From the NCBI GenBank assembly GCA_016193485.1, contig JACPRZ010000010.1, forward strand, positions 1 through 64,000: DNA of 64,000 nt, read 5' to 3'. The notes beneath the pieces are model-generated. The model was not told the origin of the DNA and searched no databases. It saw only the letters and a program-made list of their open reading frames with translations. Made by a program: the position numbers and the translations under genes. Position 1 is the stretch's first letter, and the number at the start of each line of letters is the position of its first letter. Of this stretch, positions 1 through 7,095 are shown one piece after another. This DNA is from Bacteroidota bacterium (GTDB lineage: Bacteria > Bacteroidota > Bacteroidia > JACPRZ01).

Positions 1-139
1 TTGACTACTACGTACAAGTAGCCCCACAACTTAACGAACCCCTGCCTGCCGGCAGGCAGGGCTGTATGCGAGACCCGCACGTACAGTGGTGTGAGAGCCC
101 CCCCCCGTCATGTTCTATTGGCGGGGCGGGCTACTCGAT
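1..139 (+). mobile_element. Group II intron 3' end (domains V and VI)
   Basis: The catalytic and branch-point domains of a group II intron can be folded by eye. Domain V: 38-40 and 61-70 pair with 76-90 (A38-T90, C39-G89, C40-G88, G61.T87, C62-G86 and so on to G70-C76), with the characteristic two-base bulge at 80-81. Domain VI: 93-100 pairs with 128-136, leaving A133 unpaired about seven bases before the 3' end, which is where a branch-point adenosine sits. The intron seems to end at about 139 with CTACTCGAT. The rest of the ribozyme and any reverse transcriptase would lie to the left, outside the window. A 20-bp palindrome interrupts domain V, so splicing is doubtful. The class cannot be fixed from this tail. 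Confidence 0.75.
41..60. repeat. 20-bp dispersed palindrome inserted in intron domain V
   Basis: The perfect palindrome CCTGCCTGCCGGCAGGCAGG sits exactly between C40 and G61, two bases that would be stacked neighbours on the 5' strand of domain V. Removing it restores a continuous helix. The same palindrome recurs at 3820-3839 and 54523-54542, and a split, longer derivative lies at 50128-50183. Confidence 0.9.
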
Positions 140-543
140 TAGGCGCTGTTGTTTTTTATTTTTCTGTCCAGCATTTTAGTGTCTTTTAGTTGACATTCCC
201 AAAATCGCAAAACTGTCCATCCGTTGTTACGAAAATGTTTTGTTACTTGTCTGTCCCGTTTTATGTTGCGAGCAATTTTATTTTTCCAATAAACTTTATT
301 GTCTTGTGGAACTGTCCCACGGCAGTTGTGTCCGTGCCAAAAACAGCCGTCAACGAAAATTACTGTCTTGGTATGTGGAAATATAAAGTCAGGTTTGCCG
401 AATAGTTTTTTATTTCTTCTCCAACCCGTAATGTGTCTGTCTCTGAAATACTGAACTAATTTTATTTCTGTGGATTTGTTGCGACTGCTTTTTACTTGGC
501 GCATTATGTGACTGCGTGCCGATTTTGAGAAGGTGTCAGCCAT
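139..543 (-). CDS. vsr: Very short patch repair endonuclease (Vsr)
   Basis: The product is a 134-residue Vsr-type mismatch endonuclease. It nicks DNA 5' of T in the T:G mismatches left when 5-methylcytosine deaminates, so it protects genomes carrying a C5 methylase. Family hallmarks visible are the N-terminal RSxIMRxVKSxxNKSTE segment, the GKPDFIFP strand with the catalytic Asp, the VFVDGCFWHGHNC-like block (zinc/active-site Cys and His) and a late NGWTVLRFWECQL segment. Length is normal. It overlaps the upstream endonuclease gene by 8 bp, so it is the third gene of a methylase-nuclease-vsr operon. Its last codons read AGC GCC TAA, and the stop codon touches the end of the group II intron. 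Confidence 0.93.
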   Translation of the reverse strand: MADTFSKSARSHIMRQVKSSRNKSTEIKLVQYFRDRHITGWRRNKKLFGKPDFIFPHTKTVIFVDGCFWHGHNCRGTVPQDNKVYWKNKIARNIKRDRQVTKHFRNNGWTVLRFWECQLKDTKMLDRKIKNNSA

Positions 544-1285
544 TTCTAATTACAGTAATCCATGATTTATCAAAACCAAGCGCCTTCAAAATATTTTCCT
601 TGTCAAGTTTCTTTGGTTGTTTGATACGAATTACCAAACTTTTTTCGGGAACATTTTCTACGATTGTAAACTGTGAGCCGTGCGGTTGCCAAGTAAAACG
701 ATGCTCTTCAGTTTTTTTATCGATGCCAATTAGATTTTTATTTTTGTTCCATTCCCATTTAAAAAGTTCGTTGTCGTAACGAATGGTTTCAAACTCAAAA
801 ACCGAAACCTCTGATAAGTCATTTGCTTTTACAAGAACAACTGTCCGCAAGTGTTTAAATTTTTCTCTGATGGCAGAAACTCTTTCATTCCAAATATCCA
901 AAACAAGTTTGCCGATTAAATCGGGTTTTGTTTTTGTGTCAATTCGTTCACCGAAAGAATAAATCGGAGAGTTCCTTCCAGAAATTAAACGAACAGTTTT
1001 TTGATTTGCAGGATGCGTAGATTTTACCGTCTTTGCTCCCCACGCTGTATTTCCCATAACAACATCATCAAGCCCTACATTAGAGGGTTTCCATTGTGCG
1101 CCAATACAGTTCGCAAAAATATTTTCCCATTCAGAACCTTCAAGGTCGGGCTTACCTTTTGATGCAAGTAAGTAGATTAACTCTTTTCCCAATAGAAAAG
1201 GGAAGTTCTTCGGAAATTCGTTGAGTGGAAAAGCCGATACTGATTTATTTACAGTCCGAAGTTTTGGTGATTTATCTTTTGCCAT
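536..1285 (-). CDS. Probable type II restriction endonuclease
   Basis: I do not recognise the exact family of this 249-residue protein. Its role is inferred from position: it is translationally coupled between a C5 cytosine methyltransferase (14-bp overlap) and Vsr (8-bp overlap), the usual place for the cognate nuclease. A possible PD-(D/E)xK-like core lies around residues 72-90, where an acidic DD pair is followed by a GAKTVKS segment, but the motif is not canonical. Residues 95-110 (TVRLISGRNSPIY) and the Trp-rich segment near residue 170 could form the rest of the fold. No signal peptide or membrane segment is present. The target sequence cannot be read from the protein. It could instead be an accessory protein of the methylase. 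Confidence 0.6.
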   Translation of the reverse strand: MAKDKSPKLRTVNKSVSAFPLNEFPKNFPFLLGKELIYLLASKGKPDLEGSEWENIFANCIGAQWKPSNVGLDDVVMGNTAWGAKTVKSTHPANQKTVRLISGRNSPIYSFGERIDTKTKPDLIGKLVLDIWNERVSAIREKFKHLRTVVLVKANDLSEVSVFEFETIRYDNELFKWEWNKNKNLIGIDKKTEEHRFTWQPHGSQFTIVENVPEKSLVIRIKQPKKLDKENILKALGFDKSWITVIRNG

Positions 1286-2246
1286 ATTCTACTTCATATT
1301 CTCTTAAAACCGAAGTCATATCTAAAGTTATCGCAACATACGGCAAAAGTTTTAAGATAACTGCTTTTACAATGTTTACAGGAACTGCGTTACCCGCCTG
1401 TTTTCTTGCTTGACTGTCATTACCGATAATTTTGTAAGTGTCGGGAAACCCTTGCAAGCGAAACATTTCTCTTGGAGTTAATCGTCTTTCACCATTTACT
1501 AATAGATAATTGTATGAAGCGCCAGCCCGCAAAGCACAAGAGTATGGATAGGAACAAATATTTCCCGCTTTGTTTTCGTGCCAGATAGAAAGTTTGTAAG
1601 CAGACTTATGTTTTTGTTTTCTTTTCTTATGAATATATTCGGAAGCGAAATATTTTTTATCAACCCGCTTTTCTAAAATTTCACTCAATGGTTTAAATGG
1701 TCTGACAGGCGCAGGATATGAAAAATAAATTGGCTCTCTGTGTCCAACAATAATTACTCTTTCTCTTTTTTGTGGTAGTCCGTAGTCAAGCGCATTCAGA
1801 ACTGCGTAGTGTGTATCGTAACCTAAATCTTGCAGAGTTTTTAAAATTACTTTGAGCGTTTTCCCTTGGTTGTGTCCTACAAGTTGTTTTACATTTTCCA
1901 AAACAAACGCTTTCGGTTTTTTATGTTTTAAAATTCTTGCGATGTCAAAAAAGAGCGTCCCCCGAATGTCATTGAAACCTTGCATTTGTCCGATAATGCT
2001 GAACGGTTGGCAAGGAAAACCTGCAAATAAAATATCGTGGTCGGGAATATTTTTTTCGTGAACTTGTGTAATGTCGCCCGCTGGTCTGTGTCCAAAATTG
2101 GTTTCATAACTGTCTTGACAGAATGGGTCAATGTCGGACGAAAAAACGCAGTCGGGAATGAGGTTGTTTTCTCGGCAAGCTTCGTCCATTGCTGTCCGAA
2201 AACCACCGATGCCACAAAATAAGTCAATAAATTTTATTTGTTCCAT
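1272..2246 (-). CDS. DNA (cytosine-5-)-methyltransferase
   Basis: This 324-residue enzyme transfers a methyl group from SAM to C5 of cytosine in a specific DNA site. The family motifs appear in order: motif I DLFCGIGGF (residues 8-16), motif IV GFPCQPFS with catalytic Cys79, motif VI ENVK (117-120), motif VIII QKRERV near residue 160 and motif X GNAVPV near the C terminus. The variable target-recognition region between VIII and IX is short, as in single-site modification enzymes. It is the first gene of the operon, with a TAACTTTG -7 box about 17 bp upstream of the ATG. Together with the next two genes it forms a restriction-modification-repair cassette. Confidence 0.95.
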   Translation of the reverse strand: MEQIKFIDLFCGIGGFRTAMDEACRENNLIPDCVFSSDIDPFCQDSYETNFGHRPAGDITQVHEKNIPDHDILFAGFPCQPFSIIGQMQGFNDIRGTLFFDIARILKHKKPKAFVLENVKQLVGHNQGKTLKVILKTLQDLGYDTHYAVLNALDYGLPQKRERVIIVGHREPIYFSYPAPVRPFKPLSEILEKRVDKKYFASEYIHKKRKQKHKSAYKLSIWHENKAGNICSYPYSCALRAGASYNYLLVNGERRLTPREMFRLQGFPDTYKIIGNDSQARKQAGNAVPVNIVKAVILKLLPYVAITLDMTSVLREYEVEYGKR

Positions 2247-2262
2247 TTTGCTGTCTTTGATG

Positions 2263-2270
2263 CAAAGTTA
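2263..2270 (-). promoter_or_regulatory. Predicted -7 box of the methyltransferase operon
   Basis: On the minus strand this reads TAACTTTG, matching the Bacteroidota -7 consensus TAnnTTTG. It predicts a very short leader of about a dozen bases. No convincing -33 TTG element is seen at the usual distance. Confidence 0.6.
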
Positions 2271-2356
2271 AATTTTATTTTGTTTTGGTTGTCTGTCTGT
2301 TGAAAAGTTGTCAAGTTGGTCGTATTGAAATCGTGTCGTGTCTGGGTCGCGTCCTA

Positions 2357-2439
2357 CAATAGCGCCTAACGTAAGTATATTCGCTATTATCCGCACAAAT
2401 ATAGCGTATTTCCGCATATAAATGCCGGATATGCGCTAT
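2357..2439. repeat. attC-like core motif plus imperfect hairpin
   Basis: The bases at 2361-2370 (AGCGCCTAAC) are an inverted copy of the last codons of vsr at 139-147 (TTAGGCGCT), so the methylase-nuclease-vsr operon is bounded by short inverted repeats. GCCTAAC/GTTAGGC also fits the integron core-site pattern RYYYAAC/GTTRRRY. To the right lies a 14-bp hairpin with two mismatches: arms 2401-2414 and 2426-2439, loop 2415-2425. The arm region partly repeats 2382-2400, so alternative pairings are possible. No integrase gene is in the window. Confidence 0.45.
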
Positions 2440-2513
2440 GGTTGTATCACCAGATACGCTTTCAGCGGAGACCTTTGTCCTTTTATCTTTTATCTTTGTC
2501 CTTTTCCGGTTTT

Positions 2514-3725
2514 ATGGTTCTCCGTGGAATTATTTTTTGCATACCGTTAATCCTTTCTTCATTTCTGGTACTTCCCCAGCACTTCTTCCGCGTTGATGAA
2601 CCCGTCCGTAACACCCGTGAAATTTTACCGGGCGCTTACGCAGTGGAGGAATATACTGCGCTTCTTCAGGGTAAAAATGTTGCTGTCGTTGCTAATCACA
2701 CTTCTCTGGTATTGCGCACCCACCTTGTTGACACTTTACTCAGCCGGAAAATAAACGCAAAAAAAATTTTCTGCCCTGAACACGGTTTCCGCGGTACTGC
2801 CGATGCAGGTGAAGAGGTAACCAATTCAATGGATGAGAAGTCCAAACTTCCGCTTGTTTCCCTGTATGGAAAAAATTACAAACCCAGAAAAGAGGACCTT
2901 GCCGGGATTGATGTTGTATTGTTCGACCTGCAGGATGTTGGTGTGCGGTGCTATACCTATATTTCAACACTGCATTATGTAATGGAAGCATGTGCCGAAA
3001 ACAAAATCCCTCTCATCGTTCTTGACCGCTCGAACCCGAACGGCTTTTTTATTGACGGTCCTGTGCTGGAGAATGAGTTCAGGTCGTTTACAGGATTACA
3101 TCCGGTTCCGCTGGTTTACGGGATGACCATTGGCGAGTATGCGATGATGATAAACGGTGAAGGATGGCTGCAGGGGGGGGTAAAGTGCGATCTGAAAGTT
3201 ATTAAATGCGCAAATTATACGCACAGGGATTTATACCAACTGCCGGTTAAGCCCTCTCCCAACCTTCCCGACATGATCTCGGTTTACCTTTATCCCTCTC
3301 TCTGCCTCTTCGAGGGCACATCAATCAGTGTTGGAAGAGGTACTGACAAACCGTTCCAGGTAATAGGGCATCCGAACCTTCAGACAGGCGAATATTATTT
3401 TACTCCTCAGGGCAAACCAGGAGCGAAAAATCCTCCGTTCAAAGGCGTAAAATGCCGCGGTTACGACCTTACACAGTTCGGTGATATGTTTGTGAAAAAC
3501 TACAGGAATATTTACCTTTTCTGGTTACTCGGCACCTATAAAAGTTCACCGGACAAGAAAAAATATTTCAATTCTTTTTTTGAAAAACTTGCCGGAACCG
3601 CAACCCTCCGCAAACAGGTAATTGAAGGAAAATCAGAAGAGGAAATTCGCGCCACATGGAAACCCCAGATAGATCAGTTCAAAAAAATAAGGAAGAAATA
3701 TCTTCTCTATCCCGATTTTGAATAA
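2514..3725 (+). CDS. Exo-beta-N-acetylmuramidase, NamZ / DUF1343 family
   Basis: The family (DUF1343, glycoside hydrolase family 171, NamZ) removes terminal N-acetylmuramic acid from peptidoglycan fragments, feeding cell-wall recycling. The ATG at 2514 is chosen because it begins a clear signal peptide (MVLRGIIFCIPLILSSFL); the longer in-frame reading to 2442 adds an implausible N-terminus through a hairpin region. Conserved features are ANHTSLV, the PEHGFRG block carrying a conserved Glu, the LYG segment, DLQDVGVRCYTYISTL, LDRSNPNG and the later SPNLPD and GTSISVGRGTDKPF blocks. Length (403 residues) is normal. The protein probably acts in the periplasm. An 8-G run (3173-3180) lies inside the coding sequence without breaking the frame. 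Confidence 0.88.
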   Translation: MVLRGIIFCIPLILSSFLVLPQHFFRVDEPVRNTREILPGAYAVEEYTALLQGKNVAVVANHTSLVLRTHLVDTLLSRKINAKKIFCPEHGFRGTADAGEEVTNSMDEKSKLPLVSLYGKNYKPRKEDLAGIDVVLFDLQDVGVRCYTYISTLHYVMEACAENKIPLIVLDRSNPNGFFIDGPVLENEFRSFTGLHPVPLVYGMTIGEYAMMINGEGWLQGGVKCDLKVIKCANYTHRDLYQLPVKPSPNLPDMISVYLYPSLCLFEGTSISVGRGTDKPFQVIGHPNLQTGEYYFTPQGKPGAKNPPFKGVKCRGYDLTQFGDMFVKNYRNIYLFWLLGTYKSSPDKKKYFNSFFEKLAGTATLRKQVIEGKSEEEIRATWKPQIDQFKKIRKKYLLYPDFE

Positions 3726-3750
3726 TGATCCCGTTATAATAAGTCATTTT

Positions 3751-3865
3751 TGCCACCAAATCACTAAAACACAAAATAACACTAAAAATAAAATAATTGA
3801 ATTTCGAAATTTTGTGGGACCTGCCTGCCGGCAGGCAGGTTTCGTGTTTTTGAGTTTTAGTGGCA
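3751..3865. repeat. TGCCAC...GTGGCA intergenic element with nested palindrome
   Basis: The element begins TGCCAC and ends GTGGCA, and its flanks (CACTAAAACAC on the left, GTGTTTTTGAGTTTTAGTG on the right) are roughly complementary, giving a long imperfect hairpin. Related copies lie at 58029-58122 (complete) and 50115-50232 (rearranged). The 20-bp palindrome CCTGCCTGCCGGCAGGCAGG is inserted at 3820-3839. Confidence 0.75.
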
Positions 3866-3926
3866 TTTTACTAAATTTGACTTTTTATAGTGGATGCATT
3901 CTTTTTATAGTTGACTCAATAATCGC

Positions 3927-6833
3927 ATGAAATATACCGCTTGTTATTTTATTCTCCTCGAGGGAATCACAGTAACTCCTTCTTTTTCGCAGGAGAAAAA
4001 AGGAAGCGCGCAGGATCCGCTGTTTGTTACCGAATACAAGTTGCAAAACGGGCTTACCGTTTATCTGAATGAAGATCACAATCAGCCCGCTGTATTCGGC
4101 ATGGTGGCGGTGAGGGGCGGCAGCAAACGCGATCCCAAAGATGCTACCGGCATGGCGCACTATCTTGAACATCTTCTGTTTAAGGGAACCGATAAAATGG
4201 GCACTGTTGATTATGGGAAGGAAAAAGTTATTCTCGACAGCATCCGTTTGATGTATGACGAACTTGGCAAACATAGCGCTGCCTCTGAACGTGAATCCAT
4301 ACAGATAAAAATAAACCAACTGGAAAACCGGGCATCCGTTTATGCGATCCCGAACGAACTTGACCGGCTCATAAGCGGAATAGGGGGGACCTTTTTTAAT
4401 GCTTTTACTTCAGACGAACTTATTGTTTACCTGAATATGTTCCCCGGCAGCCAGATAGAAAAATGGATGGAGATTTATTCCCACCGCTTCATTCACCCGG
4501 TCTTCAGGTTATTCCAGTCCGAACTGGAGACGGTATATGAAGAGAAAAACCGTTCAATGGATAATTTCGGGTATCTGCTGATGGAGACATTCCAGAAGAA
4601 CTTTTATAAAAACTCTCCTTACGGGCAGCAACCTACAATTGGGCTGGTTGAACACCTTAAAAATCCTTCCCTTTCAAAGATGATCGCCTACTATGACAAT
4701 TATTATGTGGCGAACAATATGGCGCTGATATTATGCGGTGATTTTCACACCAGCGAAGTGATCCCGATGATTGAGAAAAAATTCGGCACATGGCGCACAA
4801 AAGAAATTCCTCAATATGCTGAAACCGAAGAAAAACCATTCTCCGGCAGGGAATTTATATCGGAACGGCTTACTCCGGTGAGAGTCGGAATTATGGGTTT
4901 TCGCACGGTACCGATGGGCCACCCTGATGAACCGGCACTCACGGTTTGCAACAATATTTTATCCAATCAATCGGAGACCGGTTTATTCAACAAATTAGTT
5001 CTCGATAATAAACTGATTTATGCGGAGGCAATCCCGGACAACTATACCGATATGGGAGGAATGATGATTTTATTCGTTCCGAAAATCCTTGGTCAGAAGA
5101 TGGCAACTGCTGAAAAAATGATAACCGTTGAAATTGAAAAAGTAAGGAACGGAGTTTTTGATACGGTACTTGTAGAAGCGGTAAAACTGAACCTTGAAAA
5201 AGAAAATGAAAGGGGGCTGGAGGATATCCAATGGCGGGGATACCGGCTGCTGGATGCATTCCTGGAAAATAAAACATGGAGCGAGGCGCTTGCCGGAAAA
5301 AAATCTGTGGCAAATGTGCGGGTGCAGGATGTGGTCAGAGTGGCAAATAAATATTACGGAAATGATTACCTGGTCCTCCATTCAAAAATGGGTTTCCCGA
5401 AAAAACAGAAATTAGAAAAACCGCCTTATAAACCGGTAAAACCGGAAAATTCTGAAGCAAAGTCGGTTTTTGCAAAACAGATTGAACAGATGGAAGAAAA
5501 ACCGTTTGAACCGGATTTCATTGAGTTCGGAACCGGAGGTGTGGATGTGAAATATGAAAACCCGCGCGAAAAAATCCCATTCTATTATTCACATAATCCC
5601 ATAAATAAAATTTTCACGCTTACCATCAAATATGGAACGGGAACCTATAAAAATCCGGTTCTTGACCAGGCGACAGCATATATTCTTCTGTCCGGAACCG
5701 ACAGGTACAGCGTTCAGGAAATCAAAAAAGAATTTCAGAAACTTGGCTCTTCCTATTATGCCTTTGCAACGCGCGATTATTTTATTATAGAACTGGAGGG
5801 ATTTGATGCGCAATTGCCGGCTTCAGTGAAACTGCTGAATCATTTGCTCACCGGCATGAAACCGGATGATAGCCAGATCAGCAAACTTCTGGAAGAAACA
5901 AAAACCATGAGGAAAGTTGAAAAAAAGGAACCTGCCACCCTGGGTGAAGCGCTGAAAGAATACGCGATCTTCGGAGATAATTCATCCTTTCTTAACCGGC
6001 TGTCACTGAAACAAATTCAGAATCTATCTGCGGTTCAACTTATAAATGAAGCAACTGATGCTATGAAATTCGCACCTGAAATTCATTATTGCGGCACACT
6101 GCCTATGGACACCGTTACGGATTGTATAAAGAAAAATTATTTCTTCCAAAAGGAACAGAAACCCGGTGAATCTCCTGTTGACAGGACAATGGAAAAAATT
6201 GAAGAAAACACACTATTTTTTCTCAACGAACCGAGTGCCGTTCAGAGCCAGGTCTTTTTTATGGTAAGCGGAGAGCCGACTAATGACTTACAGAGAACGC
6301 TTGCTCCTGCATTCAACGAATATTTCGGTGCGGGAATGTTCTCAATCGTTTTCCAGGAAATACGGGAATTCCGTTCTCTTGCCTATTCATCTTACGCATA
6401 TTACTACAACGCTTTTCATGCGGGCAATAACGGTTATCTGACCGGCTTCATAGGCACCCAGGCCGACAAGACCATTGAAGCCCTTACCGTTTTCAGGCAA
6501 CTAGTACAGGAGATGCCGGTTCGTTCTGACCGGCTTCCGGTACTTAAGAATGCACTGATACGGTCGATGGATCCTGAACGCGGCTCTTTCCGCGAAATAT
6601 CACAGAGGGTTGCTGACTGGAGAAAGCAGGGTTATGGTGAGGATCCCAGGATAAAAAGAGCCGCATTTTACCGGACGATGGAGTTTAAGGATATTGAAGA
6701 TTTTTACAGGAAAAATTTAGCGGGTAAAAAATATTTCATAACCGTTGTCGGTGATAAATCAAGGGTTGATGTGGAAAAACTTTCTGCTTTCGGAAAAGTT
6801 ATTGTTGTGGATAAGAAGGAAATTTTCCGGTGA
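3927..6833 (+). CDS. M16-family zinc metalloprotease (two-domain)
   Basis: The product is a 968-residue pitrilysin/insulinase-family peptidase with a signal peptide ending near residue 22 (SFSQ), so it is probably periplasmic. The inverted zinc motif HYLEH is at residues 78-82, with the third ligand expected in SELETVYEEKNRS about 80 residues later. The first half is a catalytic M16 unit. The second half repeats the fold without a zinc motif, as in other two-domain family members. Substrates are probably unfolded or short peptides. It stands alone between a repeat element and a 260-bp gap. Its start lies about 60 bp after the repeat, with no good -7 box nearby. Confidence 0.92.
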   Translation: MKYTACYFILLEGITVTPSFSQEKKGSAQDPLFVTEYKLQNGLTVYLNEDHNQPAVFGMVAVRGGSKRDPKDATGMAHYLEHLLFKGTDKMGTVDYGKEKVILDSIRLMYDELGKHSAASERESIQIKINQLENRASVYAIPNELDRLISGIGGTFFNAFTSDELIVYLNMFPGSQIEKWMEIYSHRFIHPVFRLFQSELETVYEEKNRSMDNFGYLLMETFQKNFYKNSPYGQQPTIGLVEHLKNPSLSKMIAYYDNYYVANNMALILCGDFHTSEVIPMIEKKFGTWRTKEIPQYAETEEKPFSGREFISERLTPVRVGIMGFRTVPMGHPDEPALTVCNNILSNQSETGLFNKLVLDNKLIYAEAIPDNYTDMGGMMILFVPKILGQKMATAEKMITVEIEKVRNGVFDTVLVEAVKLNLEKENERGLEDIQWRGYRLLDAFLENKTWSEALAGKKSVANVRVQDVVRVANKYYGNDYLVLHSKMGFPKKQKLEKPPYKPVKPENSEAKSVFAKQIEQMEEKPFEPDFIEFGTGGVDVKYENPREKIPFYYSHNPINKIFTLTIKYGTGTYKNPVLDQATAYILLSGTDRYSVQEIKKEFQKLGSSYYAFATRDYFIIELEGFDAQLPASVKLLNHLLTGMKPDDSQISKLLEETKTMRKVEKKEPATLGEALKEYAIFGDNSSFLNRLSLKQIQNLSAVQLINEATDAMKFAPEIHYCGTLPMDTVTDCIKKNYFFQKEQKPGESPVDRTMEKIEENTLFFLNEPSAVQSQVFFMVSGEPTNDLQRTLAPAFNEYFGAGMFSIVFQEIREFRSLAYSSYAYYYNAFHAGNNGYLTGFIGTQADKTIEALTVFRQLVQEMPVRSDRLPVLKNALIRSMDPERGSFREISQRVADWRKQGYGEDPRIKRAAFYRTMEFKDIEDFYRKNLAGKKYFITVVGDKSRVDVEKLSAFGKVIVVDKKEIFR

Positions 6834-6872
6834 CTGCAGGTGGACACCGGCAAAGGGTGTATGACAAATTGC

Positions 6873-6919
6873 ACATTCCGTCCCTGTGGAATGTAGAGAC
6901 GAGACCATGTCTCGTCTCT
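6873..6919. repeat. Double hairpin, GTAGAGACG-type intergenic palindrome
   Basis: Two stem-loops lie back to back: ACATTCC/GGAATGT (6873-6879 with 6888-6894), then AGAGACGAGAC/GTCTCGTCTCT (6895-6905 with 6909-6919, three-base loop). The second could end transcription of the M16 gene but has no T-tract. It resembles the dispersed GTAGAGAC...GTCTCTAC palindromes of Bacteroidota and cyanobacteria. Confidence 0.65.
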
Positions 6920-7006
6920 GTTTCCCCATGAAAATTTAAAACATGAAAAAACGTTCACGAGCCATTGGAATAATAGGAAATAAGTTAGAATTTGACAGCC
7001 CTGAAC

Positions 7007-7042
7007 GAATACATACGTATTCCTCAAAAATATCTATATTTG
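7007..7042 (+). promoter_or_regulatory. Promoter with overlapping palindrome
   Basis: TATATTTG at 7035-7042 matches the -7 consensus 53 bp before the start of the 754-residue secreted protein. The inverted repeat GAATAC-n4-GTATTC (7007-7022) sits where the -33 element should be, so a regulator bound there could block or replace it. Confidence 0.5.
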
Positions 7043-7095
7043 TAAAATTCATTCCTGGTAGTTTTTTTCAGTGATTACATTTTATTTTAATCCAT

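Noticed and set aside
3718-3930. Short open frame reading PACRQAG between namZ and the M16 gene
   Set aside because: It translates the dispersed palindrome and a hairpin element, has no start-site signals and no protein-like composition.
6895-6919. Intrinsic terminator of the M16 gene
   Set aside because: The stem is perfect but no T-run follows, and the sequence fits a dispersed palindrome family better.
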